In this document: one piece after another, positions 1 to 8,930 of the stretch | Layout of the letters: each line of letters begins with the position of its first letter | Numbering within the stretch: position 1 is the stretch's first letter | Source: Phycisphaeraceae bacterium | Lineage (GTDB): Bacteria; Planctomycetota; Phycisphaerae; Phycisphaerales; UBA1924 | Direction: 5' to 3' | Assembly (NCBI GenBank): GCA_015200025.1 | Contig: CP054186.1 | Location: 3,088,643-3,152,642 of the forward strand | Length of the DNA stretch: 64,000 bases | Made by a program: the position numbers and the translations under genes | The notes under the pieces: generated by a model | The model's database searches: none | What the model was told of the DNA's origin: nothing | What the model saw: the letters and a program-made list of their open reading frames with translations, nothing else

Positions 1-27
1 TGGGTGTGCGCGATGTAGAATCCGCCC

Positions 28-2556
28 GTGCCGAGGATGAACCCCCCGGGCGCCGCGGGGCGTTCGGGCCGAGCCGTGTGGACTGTCGACGTCGCGACGA
101 TCGCGCGGCTGGTGGTGGCGTGGCTCGCGGCGGTGTTGATACCGGCGTTGGCGTTCGGGCAGGCGGGGCCGGTGGGCGGTGTGGGTGGTGGCGGTGGCGG
201 GGTGCGGATCGACCTGGCGCAGGCCGGGGTGGGCGGGAAGGTGCGCGAGGGGTCGTGGGCGGGGTTTCAGTTCCGGCTGACGGATTCGGGGGTCTCGTCG
301 CGTGACGTGCTGGTGAGGCTGTCGGTGCGTGATTCGGACGGTGATATCCCGGCGTTCACGCGGAAGGTGACGCTCAACCCCGGGGTGTCGGTCCCGGTGT
401 GGTTGTACGCGAGGGTGCCGGGGTCGTTCGAGCTGTCGGGCCGGCAGTTCGTGGCGACGGTGCACACGGCGGAGGACGATGGGCTCGAGCGGGCGAGGCG
501 GGGGGTGCTCTCGGACCCGATCGCGTCGCTGAGCCTGGGCGACACGAAGTCGGTCAGGCCGTTGCAGACGACGGACGCGCGGGTGTCGCTGATGCTGCGT
601 GCGGGCCTGAGGCCCCTGGGGCTGACGGGGTACCAATCGGGGGCGCGGGCGAACCGGGCGCCGCTACTGGGTCACGAGCGGGTGGAGATCGCGGAGTTGC
701 GGTCGCTGGCGGAACTGCCGGACTCGTGGCTCGGGCTCGAGCCGTACGACGTGGTGGTGATCGGGTCGGGGGAGCCGACGGAGGTCCGCGGGTCGTCGGC
801 GCGGGCGCTTCGGGAGTGGGTGCGCCGCGGCGGGCACCTGGTGGTGGTGCTGCCGCCGGCGGGGCAGAACTGGGTCGGGCAGGCGGCGCACGAGCTGACG
901 GACGTGATGCCGGCGGTGTCGGTGTCGCGCCGCGAGGGCGTGGACCTCTCGGCGTATGCGCCGCTCCTGACGCGCGACCGGCGGGCGGTGCTCCCGACGG
1001 ACGCGGTGGTGCACACGTTCACGGCGAGGCCCGCGGCGGAGGCCGGCGCGGCGGTGCGGGTCATGGAGGGCCCGGCGGGGGAGTGCGTCGTGGCCCGTCG
1101 GGTGCTGGGCGGGGGGATGGTGACGGTGGTGGGGATCGACCTCTCGCAGCGGTCGGTCTTCGAGGCCGGGTCGTTCCACGCGGACGTGTTCTGGCACCGG
1201 GTGCTGGGCCGGCGCGGGCAGCTGCCCACGGCCCAGGAGCTGGCGGACATCTCGTCGCAGCCCGGGGCGACGCTCGACCGGCCCGAGGTCGTGCTCGACC
1301 GGATGATCGCGCGCGAGATCGCCACGTCCGGGCGGGCGGTGGCGGGCATCTTCCTCGGGTTCGTAGTCTTTGGGTTGTACTGGGTCGTGGCGGGGCCGGG
1401 GGTGTATTTCGTTCTCAAGCGCTACGGCCGCACGGACCTCTCGTGGCTCGGGTACATCGGGTCGGCGGGCGTGTTCACGGCGATCGCGTGGGGCGGGGCG
1501 GCCCTGATCCGCCCGGCGAAACTCGAGGCGGTCCACCTCTCGACGTTCGAGCAGGTCTTCGGGGACGACCTGGCGAGGACACGGACTTGGGCCAGCCTGA
1601 TGATCCCCTGGTACGGGACGGCGGAGATCGCCCTGGGCAACGCGCGGGGGGGCGCCGAACCCGACGCGTCCTTCGCGGCCCCTCGAAACGCCCTGGCGCC
1701 GTGGGACGATCCGGACCCGCGGACGGCGGCGTCGGACCGCGCGTTCCCCGATACACGGGAGTACACGGTCGACGCCGAACGCCCGGACATGCTCCCGGCG
1801 CCGGCCCGGTCGACGGTCAAGCTCGTGCAGGCCGAGTGGATGGGGTCGTCCCCGTGGCGGACGCCGTACCCCGTGACGGCGGACGGGCAGCCCGGGGGGG
1901 AGCTGACGGTGGACGCGTCGGGGCGGGTCTCGGGGCGGGTTCGCCATGAGCTGCCCTCGGCGCTCACGAACGTGGTGATCCTGTACGTGCAGGGTCAGCG
2001 TGCGTTCCCCGCCCGGGCGGAGTCGACGGACGGGGCCGCGTCGCCCGCGGTGGTGTATTGCGCGGAGCAGACCTCGCCCTGGCTTCCCGGGCAAGAGCTC
2101 GACGTCGGACGGGCGCTGGCGCAGGTCGCGTCGACGGGGCGTGCGTCGATCGACGACTTCACCGAGAGCCTGGTGGCGAGGAACCAGTACATCGACCGGC
2201 TCGGGGGTGTTGTCGACGGGAGCACGCCGTCGAACCTCCGCTCGCTGGCGCTGATCACGCAGCTGGCGGTTCCGGTGTCGTCGAACCTGGGGGGCACGGG
2301 GCAGATCATCGCGGCGCAGCGGACGGCGTCGCACCGGTGGGACCTCGGGAAGTGGTTCACGCAGCCGTGCGTGATCATCCTCGGGGATGTGCAGGACGGG
2401 CCGAGCCCGACCCCGTTCTTTGTGGACGGTCGCCCGGTGCCCGCGACGGGCCGGACGAGCCTTCGGTGGGTGTACCCGTTGGCGGAGCGTCCGCCGGGGT
2501 TCGGCGGGCCCCCGGTCCTGATCCGGTCGCGGGGCGAGTCCCCGCCCGCGCGTTGA
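28..2556 (+). CDS. Membrane-anchored protein with beta-rich and GATase-like domains, next to an ABC ATPase
   Basis: I cannot name the family. The frame opens at a GTG (28) with an in-frame ATG at 37; an in-frame TAG at 16-18 excludes a longer protein and could be the stop of a gene cut by the window edge. A hydrophobic signal or anchor lies at about residues 25-45 and is followed by a Gly-rich stretch. A beta-rich domain comes next, then a Rossmann-like region near residue 240 (DVVVIGSGEP, later GGHLVVVLPP) that resembles GATase/DUF4350-like periplasmic proteins. Two membrane segments follow at about 436-462 and 474-495, and the remaining 340 residues are again extracytoplasmic in composition. 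Only 25 bases separate it from the ABC ATPase downstream, so the two probably form one export-related unit whose permease would lie to the left of the window. Function is inferred from context only. Confidence 0.75.
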   Translation: MPRMNPPGAAGRSGRAVWTVDVATIARLVVAWLAAVLIPALAFGQAGPVGGVGGGGGGVRIDLAQAGVGGKVREGSWAGFQFRLTDSGVSSRDVLVRLSVRDSDGDIPAFTRKVTLNPGVSVPVWLYARVPGSFELSGRQFVATVHTAEDDGLERARRGVLSDPIASLSLGDTKSVRPLQTTDARVSLMLRAGLRPLGLTGYQSGARANRAPLLGHERVEIAELRSLAELPDSWLGLEPYDVVVIGSGEPTEVRGSSARALREWVRRGGHLVVVLPPAGQNWVGQAAHELTDVMPAVSVSRREGVDLSAYAPLLTRDRRAVLPTDAVVHTFTARPAAEAGAAVRVMEGPAGECVVARRVLGGGMVTVVGIDLSQRSVFEAGSFHADVFWHRVLGRRGQLPTAQELADISSQPGATLDRPEVVLDRMIAREIATSGRAVAGIFLGFVVFGLYWVVAGPGVYFVLKRYGRTDLSWLGYIGSAGVFTAIAWGGAALIRPAKLEAVHLSTFEQVFGDDLARTRTWASLMIPWYGTAEIALGNARGGAEPDASFAAPRNALAPWDDPDPRTAASDRAFPDTREYTVDAERPDMLPAPARSTVKLVQAEWMGSSPWRTPYPVTADGQPGGELTVDASGRVSGRVRHELPSALTNVVILYVQGQRAFPARAESTDGAASPAVVYCAEQTSPWLPGQELDVGRALAQVASTGRASIDDFTESLVARNQYIDRLGGVVDGSTPSNLRSLALITQLAVPVSSNLGGTGQIIAAQRTASHRWDLGKWFTQPCVIILGDVQDGPSPTPFFVDGRPVPATGRTSLRWVYPLAERPPGFGGPPVLIRSRGESPPAR

Positions 2557-2581
2557 GTTTGCGTCGAGGAGGTCGGACCCC

Positions 2582-3562
2582 GTGGCGATGATCGAGACCA
2601 TCAACCTGACGAAACGGTACGGGGACCTGGTGGCGCTCAACGCGCTGAACCTCTCGATCAACGAGGGGGACTGCTTCGGGTTCATCGGGCCCAACGGGGC
2701 GGGCAAGACGACGACCATCAAGATCCTCGCGACGCTGCTCAAGCCCACCTCGGGGCAGGCCAACATCGCGGGGCTGACGGTCGGGTACCAGAACCGCCTG
2801 ATCCGCCCGCTCATCGGGTACGTCCCGGATTTCATGGGGGCGTACGAGGACATGGTCGTCACGGAATACCTGGAGTTCTTCGCGGCGGCGTACAACGTCC
2901 ACGGCGAGGCGCGGCGCAAGGTCGTCCGCGACGTGCTCGAATTGACCGACCTCACCTACAAGGCGACCGCCGAGGTCAACTCGCTCTCGCGCGGGATGCA
3001 GCAGCGTCTCAGCGTCGCGAGGGTGCTCCTCCACGACCCCAAGGTCCTGCTCATGGACGAGCCGGCCAGCGGCCTCGACCCCAGGGCACGCATCGAGATG
3101 CGCGAGCTGCTCAAAGAACTCCGGCGGATGGGCAAGACGATCCTGATCTCCTCGCACATCCTGCCCGAGCTCGCGGAGTTGTGCAACGTCGTCGGGATCA
3201 TCGAGCGCGGGCAACTCCTCTTCTCGGGGACCGTGGACGAGATCCTGCGTCGTGCGAAACTCGGGCACACCATCCACGTGGGCGTGACGGACCGCCACGA
3301 CGACGCCGCGGGGGTCCTGAGGGCGCTCCCTGGCGTGCGGAAGGTGACCATCGCCGAGCCCGGGCCCGGCTCGCAAGGCGCCCGGCTCATCCATGTGGAT
3401 TTCGAGGACGCCCCGGCGGGCGACCGCGGCGCGGGACGACGGTCATTCTCCGACATCCCCAATATCCTCGTCAATCAGGGATACCGCATCACCAAATTCA
3501 CGGAAGAGCCGGTCAACCTCGAGACCGCGTTCATGCGGCTGACCAAGGGGCTGGTCCAGTAG
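2582..3562 (+). CDS. ABC-2 type transporter ATP-binding protein
   Basis: This is the nucleotide-binding subunit of an ABC exporter of the CcmA/DrrA type. It has a Walker A motif GPNGAGKTTT near residue 37, signature LSRGMQQRL near 136, Walker B VLLMDEP near 156 and the switch histidine in ISSHIL near 189. The protein is 326 residues, slightly longer than the usual 300-310, with a C-terminal extension of the kind many exporters carry. The GTG start at 2582 is favoured by a strong GAGGAGG at 2566-2572 with a 9-base spacer; an ATG two codons later is possible. No permease gene is seen downstream, and the partner may be upstream of the window. The substrate is unknown. The family call is firm, the cargo is not. 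Confidence 0.93.
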   Translation: MAMIETINLTKRYGDLVALNALNLSINEGDCFGFIGPNGAGKTTTIKILATLLKPTSGQANIAGLTVGYQNRLIRPLIGYVPDFMGAYEDMVVTEYLEFFAAAYNVHGEARRKVVRDVLELTDLTYKATAEVNSLSRGMQQRLSVARVLLHDPKVLLMDEPASGLDPRARIEMRELLKELRRMGKTILISSHILPELAELCNVVGIIERGQLLFSGTVDEILRRAKLGHTIHVGVTDRHDDAAGVLRALPGVRKVTIAEPGPGSQGARLIHVDFEDAPAGDRGAGRRSFSDIPNILVNQGYRITKFTEEPVNLETAFMRLTKGLVQ

Positions 3563-3667
3563 CCCGGGGCCGGTTTCCCCACGCCTCCGGCCCCCACGCG
3601 GGCCGAACGGGTCACGCGGCGGTCGGGGCCGGGTGCGGGGTCAGGATTGCGGGGTGGACGTCGAGGT

Positions 3668-3690
3668 GGGTGGTGGTGGGGGGGGGGGTG
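3668..3690. repeat. G-rich simple-sequence tract in the 3563-3772 intergenic region
   Basis: The 210-base gap between the ABC ATPase and the oligopeptidase holds a GGTGG-type tract with an uninterrupted run of eleven G at 3678-3688. No open frame with coding character is present. A short imperfect stem (GGCCC/GGGCC near 3590-3606) follows the ATPase stop but has no T-run, so I do not call it a terminator. The tract could fold as a G-quadruplex or slip during replication. Confidence 0.6.
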
Positions 3691-3772
3691 GTAGGAGCCC
3701 GAGGGGTGGGGGAGTGCCACCGGCACGCTTTGGACCCGGTACATTCCGCTGATGATGACAGGAGACTCTCGC

Positions 3773-6145
3773 ATGTTCAGGATTCGAGCGACCCTTGCAG
3801 TATCCGTGTTCGCCGGCGCGACGTTCGCGGTCGCGCAGCCGGGCGACGCCCTCAAGAACGCCCGTGAGGCGGTCGAGAAGGCGGTGCGTCACGAGGTGCA
3901 GTCCGTGCTGACGGGGCGGCTTTCTTACCCCCCGACGCGCAAGGACGAGTCGGTGGTGGACGACTACCACGGGACCAAGGTCCCCGACCCGTACCGGTGG
4001 CTGGAGGACGACAACTCGGAGGAGACCAAGGCGTGGGTGCGGGCGCAGAACGAGGTGACGTTCGCGTACCTCGAGTCGATCCCGGAGCGGTCGGCCATCC
4101 GCGAGACGATGACGGCGCTGTGGGATTACGAGAAGCACGGGATGCCCGGGCGTGAGGGCGGGAAGTTCTTCTGGTCGTACAACACGGGCCTCCAGAACCA
4201 GTCGGTGCTGTTCGTGGGGGACCGCCCCAACGAGGGCGGGCGCGTGCTGATCGACCCCAACGAGTGGTCCAAGGACGGGACGGTCGCGCTGGGCGCGACG
4301 GACGTGACCAAGGACGGGCGGTACCTGGCGTACGCGGTGCAGGAGCGAGGGTCCGACTGGTCCTACGTCAAGGTCCGCGACATCGCGACCGGGCAGGACC
4401 TGCCCGACCGGATCGACTGGGTGAAGTTCTCGGGGCCGTCGTGGCTGAACGACGGCTCGGGGTTCTTCTACTCGCGGTACGACGCGCCCAAAGAGGGCGA
4501 CGCGCTCAAGGGCGCGAACTATTACCAGAAACTGTACTTCCACACGTTGGGCAAGCCGCAGGACGCCGACGCGCTCGTCTACGACCGGGCCGACGAGAAG
4601 GAGTGGGGGTTTGGCGGTGGCGTGACGGACGACGGGAAGTACCTGATCGTGTCGGTGTGGAAGGGGACCGACCGCAAGAACCGGGTCTTCTACCGCGACC
4701 TGACGGCGCACCCGATCGGGGCGAAGCCGACGGCGGCGTGCGGGGCGATCCGGGCGGTCGAGGGGCGGATCCGGGCGCTCAACGAAAAAATCGAGGCCGG
4801 GGAGGCGGCGCTCGCGGGCCAGGCCGAGGCGCTCCGGGCCGAGCGTGCGAAGCTGGTCGCGTCGAACGGCAACCACCGCGACGGGTTCGTGGAGTTGCTC
4901 AACGATTTCGACGCGAGCTACTCGTTCATCGACAACGTGGGTTCGGTGTTCTACTTCCAGACGGATTTGGACGCGCCCCGGAGCCGGGTGATCGCCATCG
5001 ACACCGCGGCGCCGGCGAGGTCGAACTGGAAGGAGGTCATCCCGCAGCGTGAGGAGAACCTCCGCGGGGTCTCGCTGGTGGGCGACCGCTTCTTCGCGTC
5101 GTACCTCAAGGACGCCAAGACGCAGGTGCGGGTGCACGGGCTCTCGGGGGCGCACGAGCGCGACGTGGACCTGCCCGGGCCGGGCTCGGCGGGCGGGTTC
5201 GGCGGGAAGCGCACGGACACCGACACGTACTACTCATTCACCAGCTACACCACGCCCGCGTCGGTCTACCGGTACGACATCAAGACCGGGACCTCGACGC
5301 TCCACAAGGCGCCCAAGGTCGCCTTTGACCCCTCGAAGTACACGACCACGCAGGTGTTCTACACCAGCAAGGACGGGACCAAGGTCCCGATGTTCATCAC
5401 GCACAAGGCCGGGATCGCCCTCGACGGGTCGCACCCGACCCTCCTCTACGGGTACGGCGGGTTCAACATCCCCCTGACCCCCGGGTTCAGCCCAGTCTCG
5501 GCGACGTGGCTCGAGATGGGCGGGGTCTACGCGGTGGCGAACATCCGCGGGGGCGGCGAGTACGGCGAGAAGTGGCACAAGGCCGGGACCAAGCTCACGA
5601 AGCAGAACGTCTTCGACGACTTCATCGCGGCGGCGGAGTACCTCGTCGCGCAGAAGTACACCAAGCCCGCCAAGCTCGCGATCCAGGGCGGCTCCAACGG
5701 CGGGCTCCTCGTGGGCGCGGTGACGAACCAGCGCCCCGACCTCTTCGGCGCGGCCCTGCCCGCCGTGGGCGTGATGGACATGCTCCGGTTCCACAAGTTC
5801 ACCATCGGGTGGGCGTGGACCAGCGACTACGGGTCGAGCGAGAACCCCGAGGAGTTCCGGGCCCTCTACGCGTACTCCCCCCTGCACACCCTCAAACCCG
5901 GGACCTGCTACCCGGCGGTGATGGTGACCACCGCGGACCACGACGACCGCGTCGTCCCGGCCCACAGCTTCAAGTACGCCGCCGCCATCCAGGCCGCCCA
6001 GGGGTGCGACAAGCCCGTGCTCATCCGGATCGACATCTCGGCGGGCCACGGCGGGGGCAAGCCCACCGCCAAGCGCATCGAGGACGCCGCCGATCAGTTC
6101 GCCTTCCTCGTCAAGAACCTCGGGATGAACGTCCGGTTCAAGTAA
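3773..6145 (+). CDS. Secreted prolyl oligopeptidase (peptidase family S9A)
   Basis: A serine peptidase that cleaves short proline-containing peptides. It has an N-terminal signal peptide (MFRIRATLAVSVFAG, cut after FAVAQ), a seven-bladed propeller and a C-terminal alpha/beta-hydrolase domain. The catalytic triad is visible: Ser in GGSNGG (about residue 641), Asp in DHDDRVVP (about 724) and His in AGHGGGK (about 759). I place the start at ATG 3773, not 3752, because an AGGAG lies 8 bases upstream and the signal peptide then begins at residue 1; this gives 790 residues, longer than the roughly 710 typical of the family plus a signal peptide. Much of the excess is a charged, coiled-coil-like insertion of about 50 residues (about 322-370) inside the propeller, just before the conserved FDASY motif. 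It stands alone and ends at a strong terminator. Confidence 0.95.
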   Translation: MFRIRATLAVSVFAGATFAVAQPGDALKNAREAVEKAVRHEVQSVLTGRLSYPPTRKDESVVDDYHGTKVPDPYRWLEDDNSEETKAWVRAQNEVTFAYLESIPERSAIRETMTALWDYEKHGMPGREGGKFFWSYNTGLQNQSVLFVGDRPNEGGRVLIDPNEWSKDGTVALGATDVTKDGRYLAYAVQERGSDWSYVKVRDIATGQDLPDRIDWVKFSGPSWLNDGSGFFYSRYDAPKEGDALKGANYYQKLYFHTLGKPQDADALVYDRADEKEWGFGGGVTDDGKYLIVSVWKGTDRKNRVFYRDLTAHPIGAKPTAACGAIRAVEGRIRALNEKIEAGEAALAGQAEALRAERAKLVASNGNHRDGFVELLNDFDASYSFIDNVGSVFYFQTDLDAPRSRVIAIDTAAPARSNWKEVIPQREENLRGVSLVGDRFFASYLKDAKTQVRVHGLSGAHERDVDLPGPGSAGGFGGKRTDTDTYYSFTSYTTPASVYRYDIKTGTSTLHKAPKVAFDPSKYTTTQVFYTSKDGTKVPMFITHKAGIALDGSHPTLLYGYGGFNIPLTPGFSPVSATWLEMGGVYAVANIRGGGEYGEKWHKAGTKLTKQNVFDDFIAAAEYLVAQKYTKPAKLAIQGGSNGGLLVGAVTNQRPDLFGAALPAVGVMDMLRFHKFTIGWAWTSDYGSSENPEEFRALYAYSPLHTLKPGTCYPAVMVTTADHDDRVVPAHSFKYAAAIQAAQGCDKPVLIRIDISAGHGGGKPTAKRIEDAADQFAFLVKNLGMNVRFK

Positions 6146-6172
6146 CCCGGGCGAACACGGAACGTGACACGG

Positions 6173-6206
6173 CTCCCCTCGGCGACCCGCCGGGGGGAGT
6201 TTTTTT
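6173..6206 (+). terminator. Rho-independent terminator after the prolyl oligopeptidase gene
   Basis: A 12-bp stem (CTCCCCTCGGCG paired with CGCCGGGGGGAG, one G-U pair) with a three-base loop ACC is followed directly by seven T. It starts 28 bases past the stop codon and separates this gene from the convergent glycosidase gene. This is the clearest intrinsic terminator in the window. Confidence 0.93.
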
Positions 6207-6218
6207 ATCCCCGAGGGC

Positions 6219-7799
6219 TCAGCGTTCCCGCGCTCGGCGGCTCTCGGCACGTCGGTCCTTGAGCAGTTCCACCTGGTCGGCGGGGGCCCGGAGCGAGACC
6301 GACGCGTGGCCCGGTCGCCCGCCGCCGAGCTCGATCTGGCCCTCCTGTGTCCACACGTCCCCCCGACGCGCGATGATCCGGTAGTCGCCGGCGGGGATCG
6401 ACCCGTCTTTGGGTCCCCACCTCAGACCCCGCGTTTCGTTGTCCCTCAGCGGCTTGGAGGGGGCCATGGGCAGGGGTCGTGGCCTCCAGCCGGCGGGGAG
6501 CTTGGGGTGCCCCGCGGGCCCACGGTCCTTGGACTGATAGAGATCGGTGAGTTCGCGTTCGTACAGGAAGACGCCCTTGCTGTACCAGAGGACGTGCCCG
6601 CCCGCGCCCGTGCGTCGGGCGAGTTCGATGGATTTCCGCAGGTCGTCCCAGGTCGAATCGGCGCCTTCGCCCACGACGCGGATGCCCGGGAGCATGTCGC
6701 GGACGCGCCCGCCGCCGAGCCGGTTCATCCACGAGACCTGTTCGAGCCACGTGCGTTCGAAGGCGGGGTAGTTGAAGCGGTAGCACTGGGGGATGAACTC
6801 ATCCCAGCGTGGGGGCGGGGATTGGGACGGATCGTCGGCGGACGGCGCGTCCGTGCCCCAGGCCGCCCATTTCGGCCACTCCAGGCAGTAGTTCTCGTAG
6901 CACCAGGGGTAGACGGCCGGGGAGAGCGAGACGATCAGCCCCGGGCGGGCGGCCCGGACTTCCGTGACGAACTGCCGAGCGTACTCGTTGATCTTGTCGG
7001 CACGCCAGCGACGCCAGGCCTCGTCGGTGTGATCGTCGGGCGGCTGGCGGCCTTCGTGCTCGGCGGCGTAGACGGACCGCGTGCAGTCGTCGTACCCCAT
7101 CGTGATGTAAGGCCACACGATCCGGTCGTCGAGCTGGATCCCGTCGAGGTCGTAGCGTTCGACGGCCTCGAGGACCAGGTCGAGCAGAAACCGGCGGGCC
7201 TCGGGGTGCAAGGGGTTCATCCAGACGAACCCGTTGGGAGCGATCTCGTTCCCCTTGAGGTCCCGACTGAGCCAGTCGGGCTTCATCCGCCGGAGGTGGT
7301 TGTCCGTGTCTTTGTGGGCCGCCATGAACCCGTACTCGAACCACGCGATATACGCCAGCCCCTCGCGGTGGGCGGCGATGAGCGTCTCCTCGAGCAGGTC
7401 ACGCCCCTCGGCGGCGACCGCCCCGGGCGAGTCGGAGGGGTCCTGTTTCATGAGCGCGGGCCGACGGTCGACGCCGATGACGCGGCGGAGCACCTCGGAG
7501 GGGTACTGGGTGTAGCCGTTCTTCCACACCTCGACATAGACGGTGTTGAGACCGACCTCACGCAGCCGGCGCATGGTCTCGTTGGTTCGAGCGGGGGACG
7601 CGATGGCGTCGTTGGCGGTGGTGGTGAGCCAGGTCCCGCGGACCTCGTCGGCCGGCGGCGCTTGGGCGGCAAGCCCGCCGGCGTTCGTGAGGAGTACGGA
7701 TGTCGCGAACGCAAGCCAGAAGCGTGGCAAGGGGGAACGTCCGAGAAATGACGCGACTCGGCGATTCTGGGGCCGCTGGGTGTGGTCTACCGTCGGCAT
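6219..7799 (-). CDS. Secreted glycoside hydrolase-like protein, GHL10 family
   Basis: Resembles the GHL10 family (formerly DUF187, PF02638), TIM-barrel hydrolases of the cell surface thought to act on glycans. The family start motif is seen as EVRGTWLTT, followed by YVEVWKNG, AWFEYGF, WMNPLHPEAR and a YDLDGIQLDDR stretch with the acidic residues expected at the ends of barrel strands. The 526-residue protein has a signal region ending GGLAAQA. The ATG at 7799 is supported by AAGGA seven bases upstream and a TATAAG box about 22 bases upstream. The C-terminal 80 residues look like a separate beta-rich appendage. It is divergent from a Gfo/Idh oxidoreductase gene, which suggests joint control of a sugar pathway. 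Substrate unknown. Confidence 0.88.
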   Translation of the reverse strand: MPTVDHTQRPQNRRVASFLGRSPLPRFWLAFATSVLLTNAGGLAAQAPPADEVRGTWLTTTANDAIASPARTNETMRRLREVGLNTVYVEVWKNGYTQYPSEVLRRVIGVDRRPALMKQDPSDSPGAVAAEGRDLLEETLIAAHREGLAYIAWFEYGFMAAHKDTDNHLRRMKPDWLSRDLKGNEIAPNGFVWMNPLHPEARRFLLDLVLEAVERYDLDGIQLDDRIVWPYITMGYDDCTRSVYAAEHEGRQPPDDHTDEAWRRWRADKINEYARQFVTEVRAARPGLIVSLSPAVYPWCYENYCLEWPKWAAWGTDAPSADDPSQSPPPRWDEFIPQCYRFNYPAFERTWLEQVSWMNRLGGGRVRDMLPGIRVVGEGADSTWDDLRKSIELARRTGAGGHVLWYSKGVFLYERELTDLYQSKDRGPAGHPKLPAGWRPRPLPMAPSKPLRDNETRGLRWGPKDGSIPAGDYRIIARRGDVWTQEGQIELGGGRPGHASVSLRAPADQVELLKDRRAESRRARER

Positions 7800-7882
7800 C
7801 GGATTATCCTTGTGCGGGTCTTATAGAAGACTTGGGCAGCATACCAGACACGGGGCGATCGGGGCAGAGGAGTTCGAGTTCG
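7800..7882. promoter_or_regulatory. Divergent promoter region between GHL10 and Gfo/Idh genes
   Basis: This 83-base region drives both flanking genes. Leftward it holds TATAAG and the Shine-Dalgarno AAGGA before the glycosidase start; rightward a GAGGAG precedes the ATG at 7883. An AT-rich element GTCTTATAGAA (7818-7828) stands out in GC-rich surroundings, and TCTT/AAGA arms make it partly symmetrical. The same 11-mer recurs at 28953-28963 before the NAGPA-type gene, so it may be a shared control or promoter element. Confidence 0.6.
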
Positions 7883-8887
7883 ATGGCGACACCATTTCGG
7901 ATCGGGATGATCGGGGCCGGAGGGATCTCGGGGGCGCACACGCACGCGGCCTCGAAACTGGGCGGGCGGGTGGTCTTCCCGGCGGTGGCCGACCCCGGGG
8001 AATCGGCACGGGTGGCCTTCGCGGAGAAGCACGGGTCCAAGGCCTTCGCGTCGGCCGACGCGCTGATCGACGCGGCGAAGGGTCTCGAACTGAGCGCCGT
8101 GCTGGTGTGCACGCCCCCGTCGACGCGGGTGGGGATCGTGACGCGGGCGCTCGCGGCCGGGCTGCATGTGCTGACGGAGAAGCCCATCGCCTCGACGGTG
8201 GCCGACGCGGAGCGGCTGGCCGAGGCGGCGCGGTCGCGCCCCGGGCTTCGGACGGCGGTGGCGTACTGCCACCGGTTCACGCCCTCGGTGCTCGAGATGA
8301 AACGGCTGATCGCCTCGGGGCGGATCGGTCGGCTCACGCGCTGGGAGAACGTCTTCGCCTGCGACCTGCCCGGGCACAAGGACAAGTGGTTCAGCGATCC
8401 CCACTCGGCGGGCGGCGGGGCGTTCATCGACATGGGATCGCACTCGGTGGACCTCCTGCGGTTCATGGTCGGCGAGGCGACGCTCGCGGGCGCGGTGATG
8501 GACCACGCCTGGCCCGGACGCGCCGAGACGTCCGCGACGGTGCTCCTGCGTTGCCCCAGCCCGACGCTGGCCAACGCGGCGCCGGGCGTGGCGGCGTTCA
8601 TCGCCTCGGGCTGGGCCGAGTCGTCGCGCTTCACCGTGTTGTGCGTGGGCACGGGCGGGACGCTGTCGTACGACTACGAGGCGCCCGAGCGGCTGGTCTT
8701 CAAGGACGCGTCGGGCAAGGCGGAGGAACTCGCGGTCCCGGACCACGGCGTGCGGTTCGCGGATCAGCTCGCCGCGTTCGCGGATTACGCCTCGGGCGGG
8801 CCTTCCAAGGGCCTGGCGACCTTCGAGGACGGGCTGGCGGCCTCGCGGGTGGTGGCCTCCGCCGCCCAGGCCGCGGTGCGTCAATGA
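7883..8887 (+). CDS. Gfo/Idh/MocA family oxidoreductase
   Basis: An NAD(P)-dependent sugar or polyol dehydrogenase of the glucose-fructose oxidoreductase family, about 334 residues. The N-terminal Rossmann fold is shown by IGAGGISGAH (residues 8-17), the family motif TEKPIAS lies near residue 98, and the C-terminal alpha/beta domain carries DMGSHSVDLLRF with the usual conserved His. I use the ATG at 7883, with GAGGAG upstream, and not earlier in-frame starts that would overlap the promoter. It is followed 43 bases later by the NagB/PIG-L fusion, and two further genes in the block encode a TIM-barrel isomerase and another Gfo/Idh protein, so it probably belongs to one sugar catabolic unit. Exact substrate not predictable. 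Confidence 0.93.
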   Translation: MATPFRIGMIGAGGISGAHTHAASKLGGRVVFPAVADPGESARVAFAEKHGSKAFASADALIDAAKGLELSAVLVCTPPSTRVGIVTRALAAGLHVLTEKPIASTVADAERLAEAARSRPGLRTAVAYCHRFTPSVLEMKRLIASGRIGRLTRWENVFACDLPGHKDKWFSDPHSAGGGAFIDMGSHSVDLLRFMVGEATLAGAVMDHAWPGRAETSATVLLRCPSPTLANAAPGVAAFIASGWAESSRFTVLCVGTGGTLSYDYEAPERLVFKDASGKAEELAVPDHGVRFADQLAAFADYASGGPSKGLATFEDGLAASRVVASAAQAAVRQ

Positions 8888-8930
8888 TGGAGCACGGCGA
8901 GGCGTTCGGCCACGCCGCGGGAGCCCGACC

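Noticed and set aside
6..305. Open frame at the left edge as the end of another gene
   Set aside because: It overlaps a supported gene and has Arg/Gly-rich shadow composition.
664..2955. Very long open frame on the minus strand opposite the 28-2556 gene
   Set aside because: Arg/Pro/His-rich composition and no domain motif; it mirrors a real gene in high-GC DNA.
3585..3610. Terminator after the ABC ATPase
   Set aside because: GGCCC/GGGCC stem is short and lacks a T-run; such stems are frequent by chance in GC-rich DNA.
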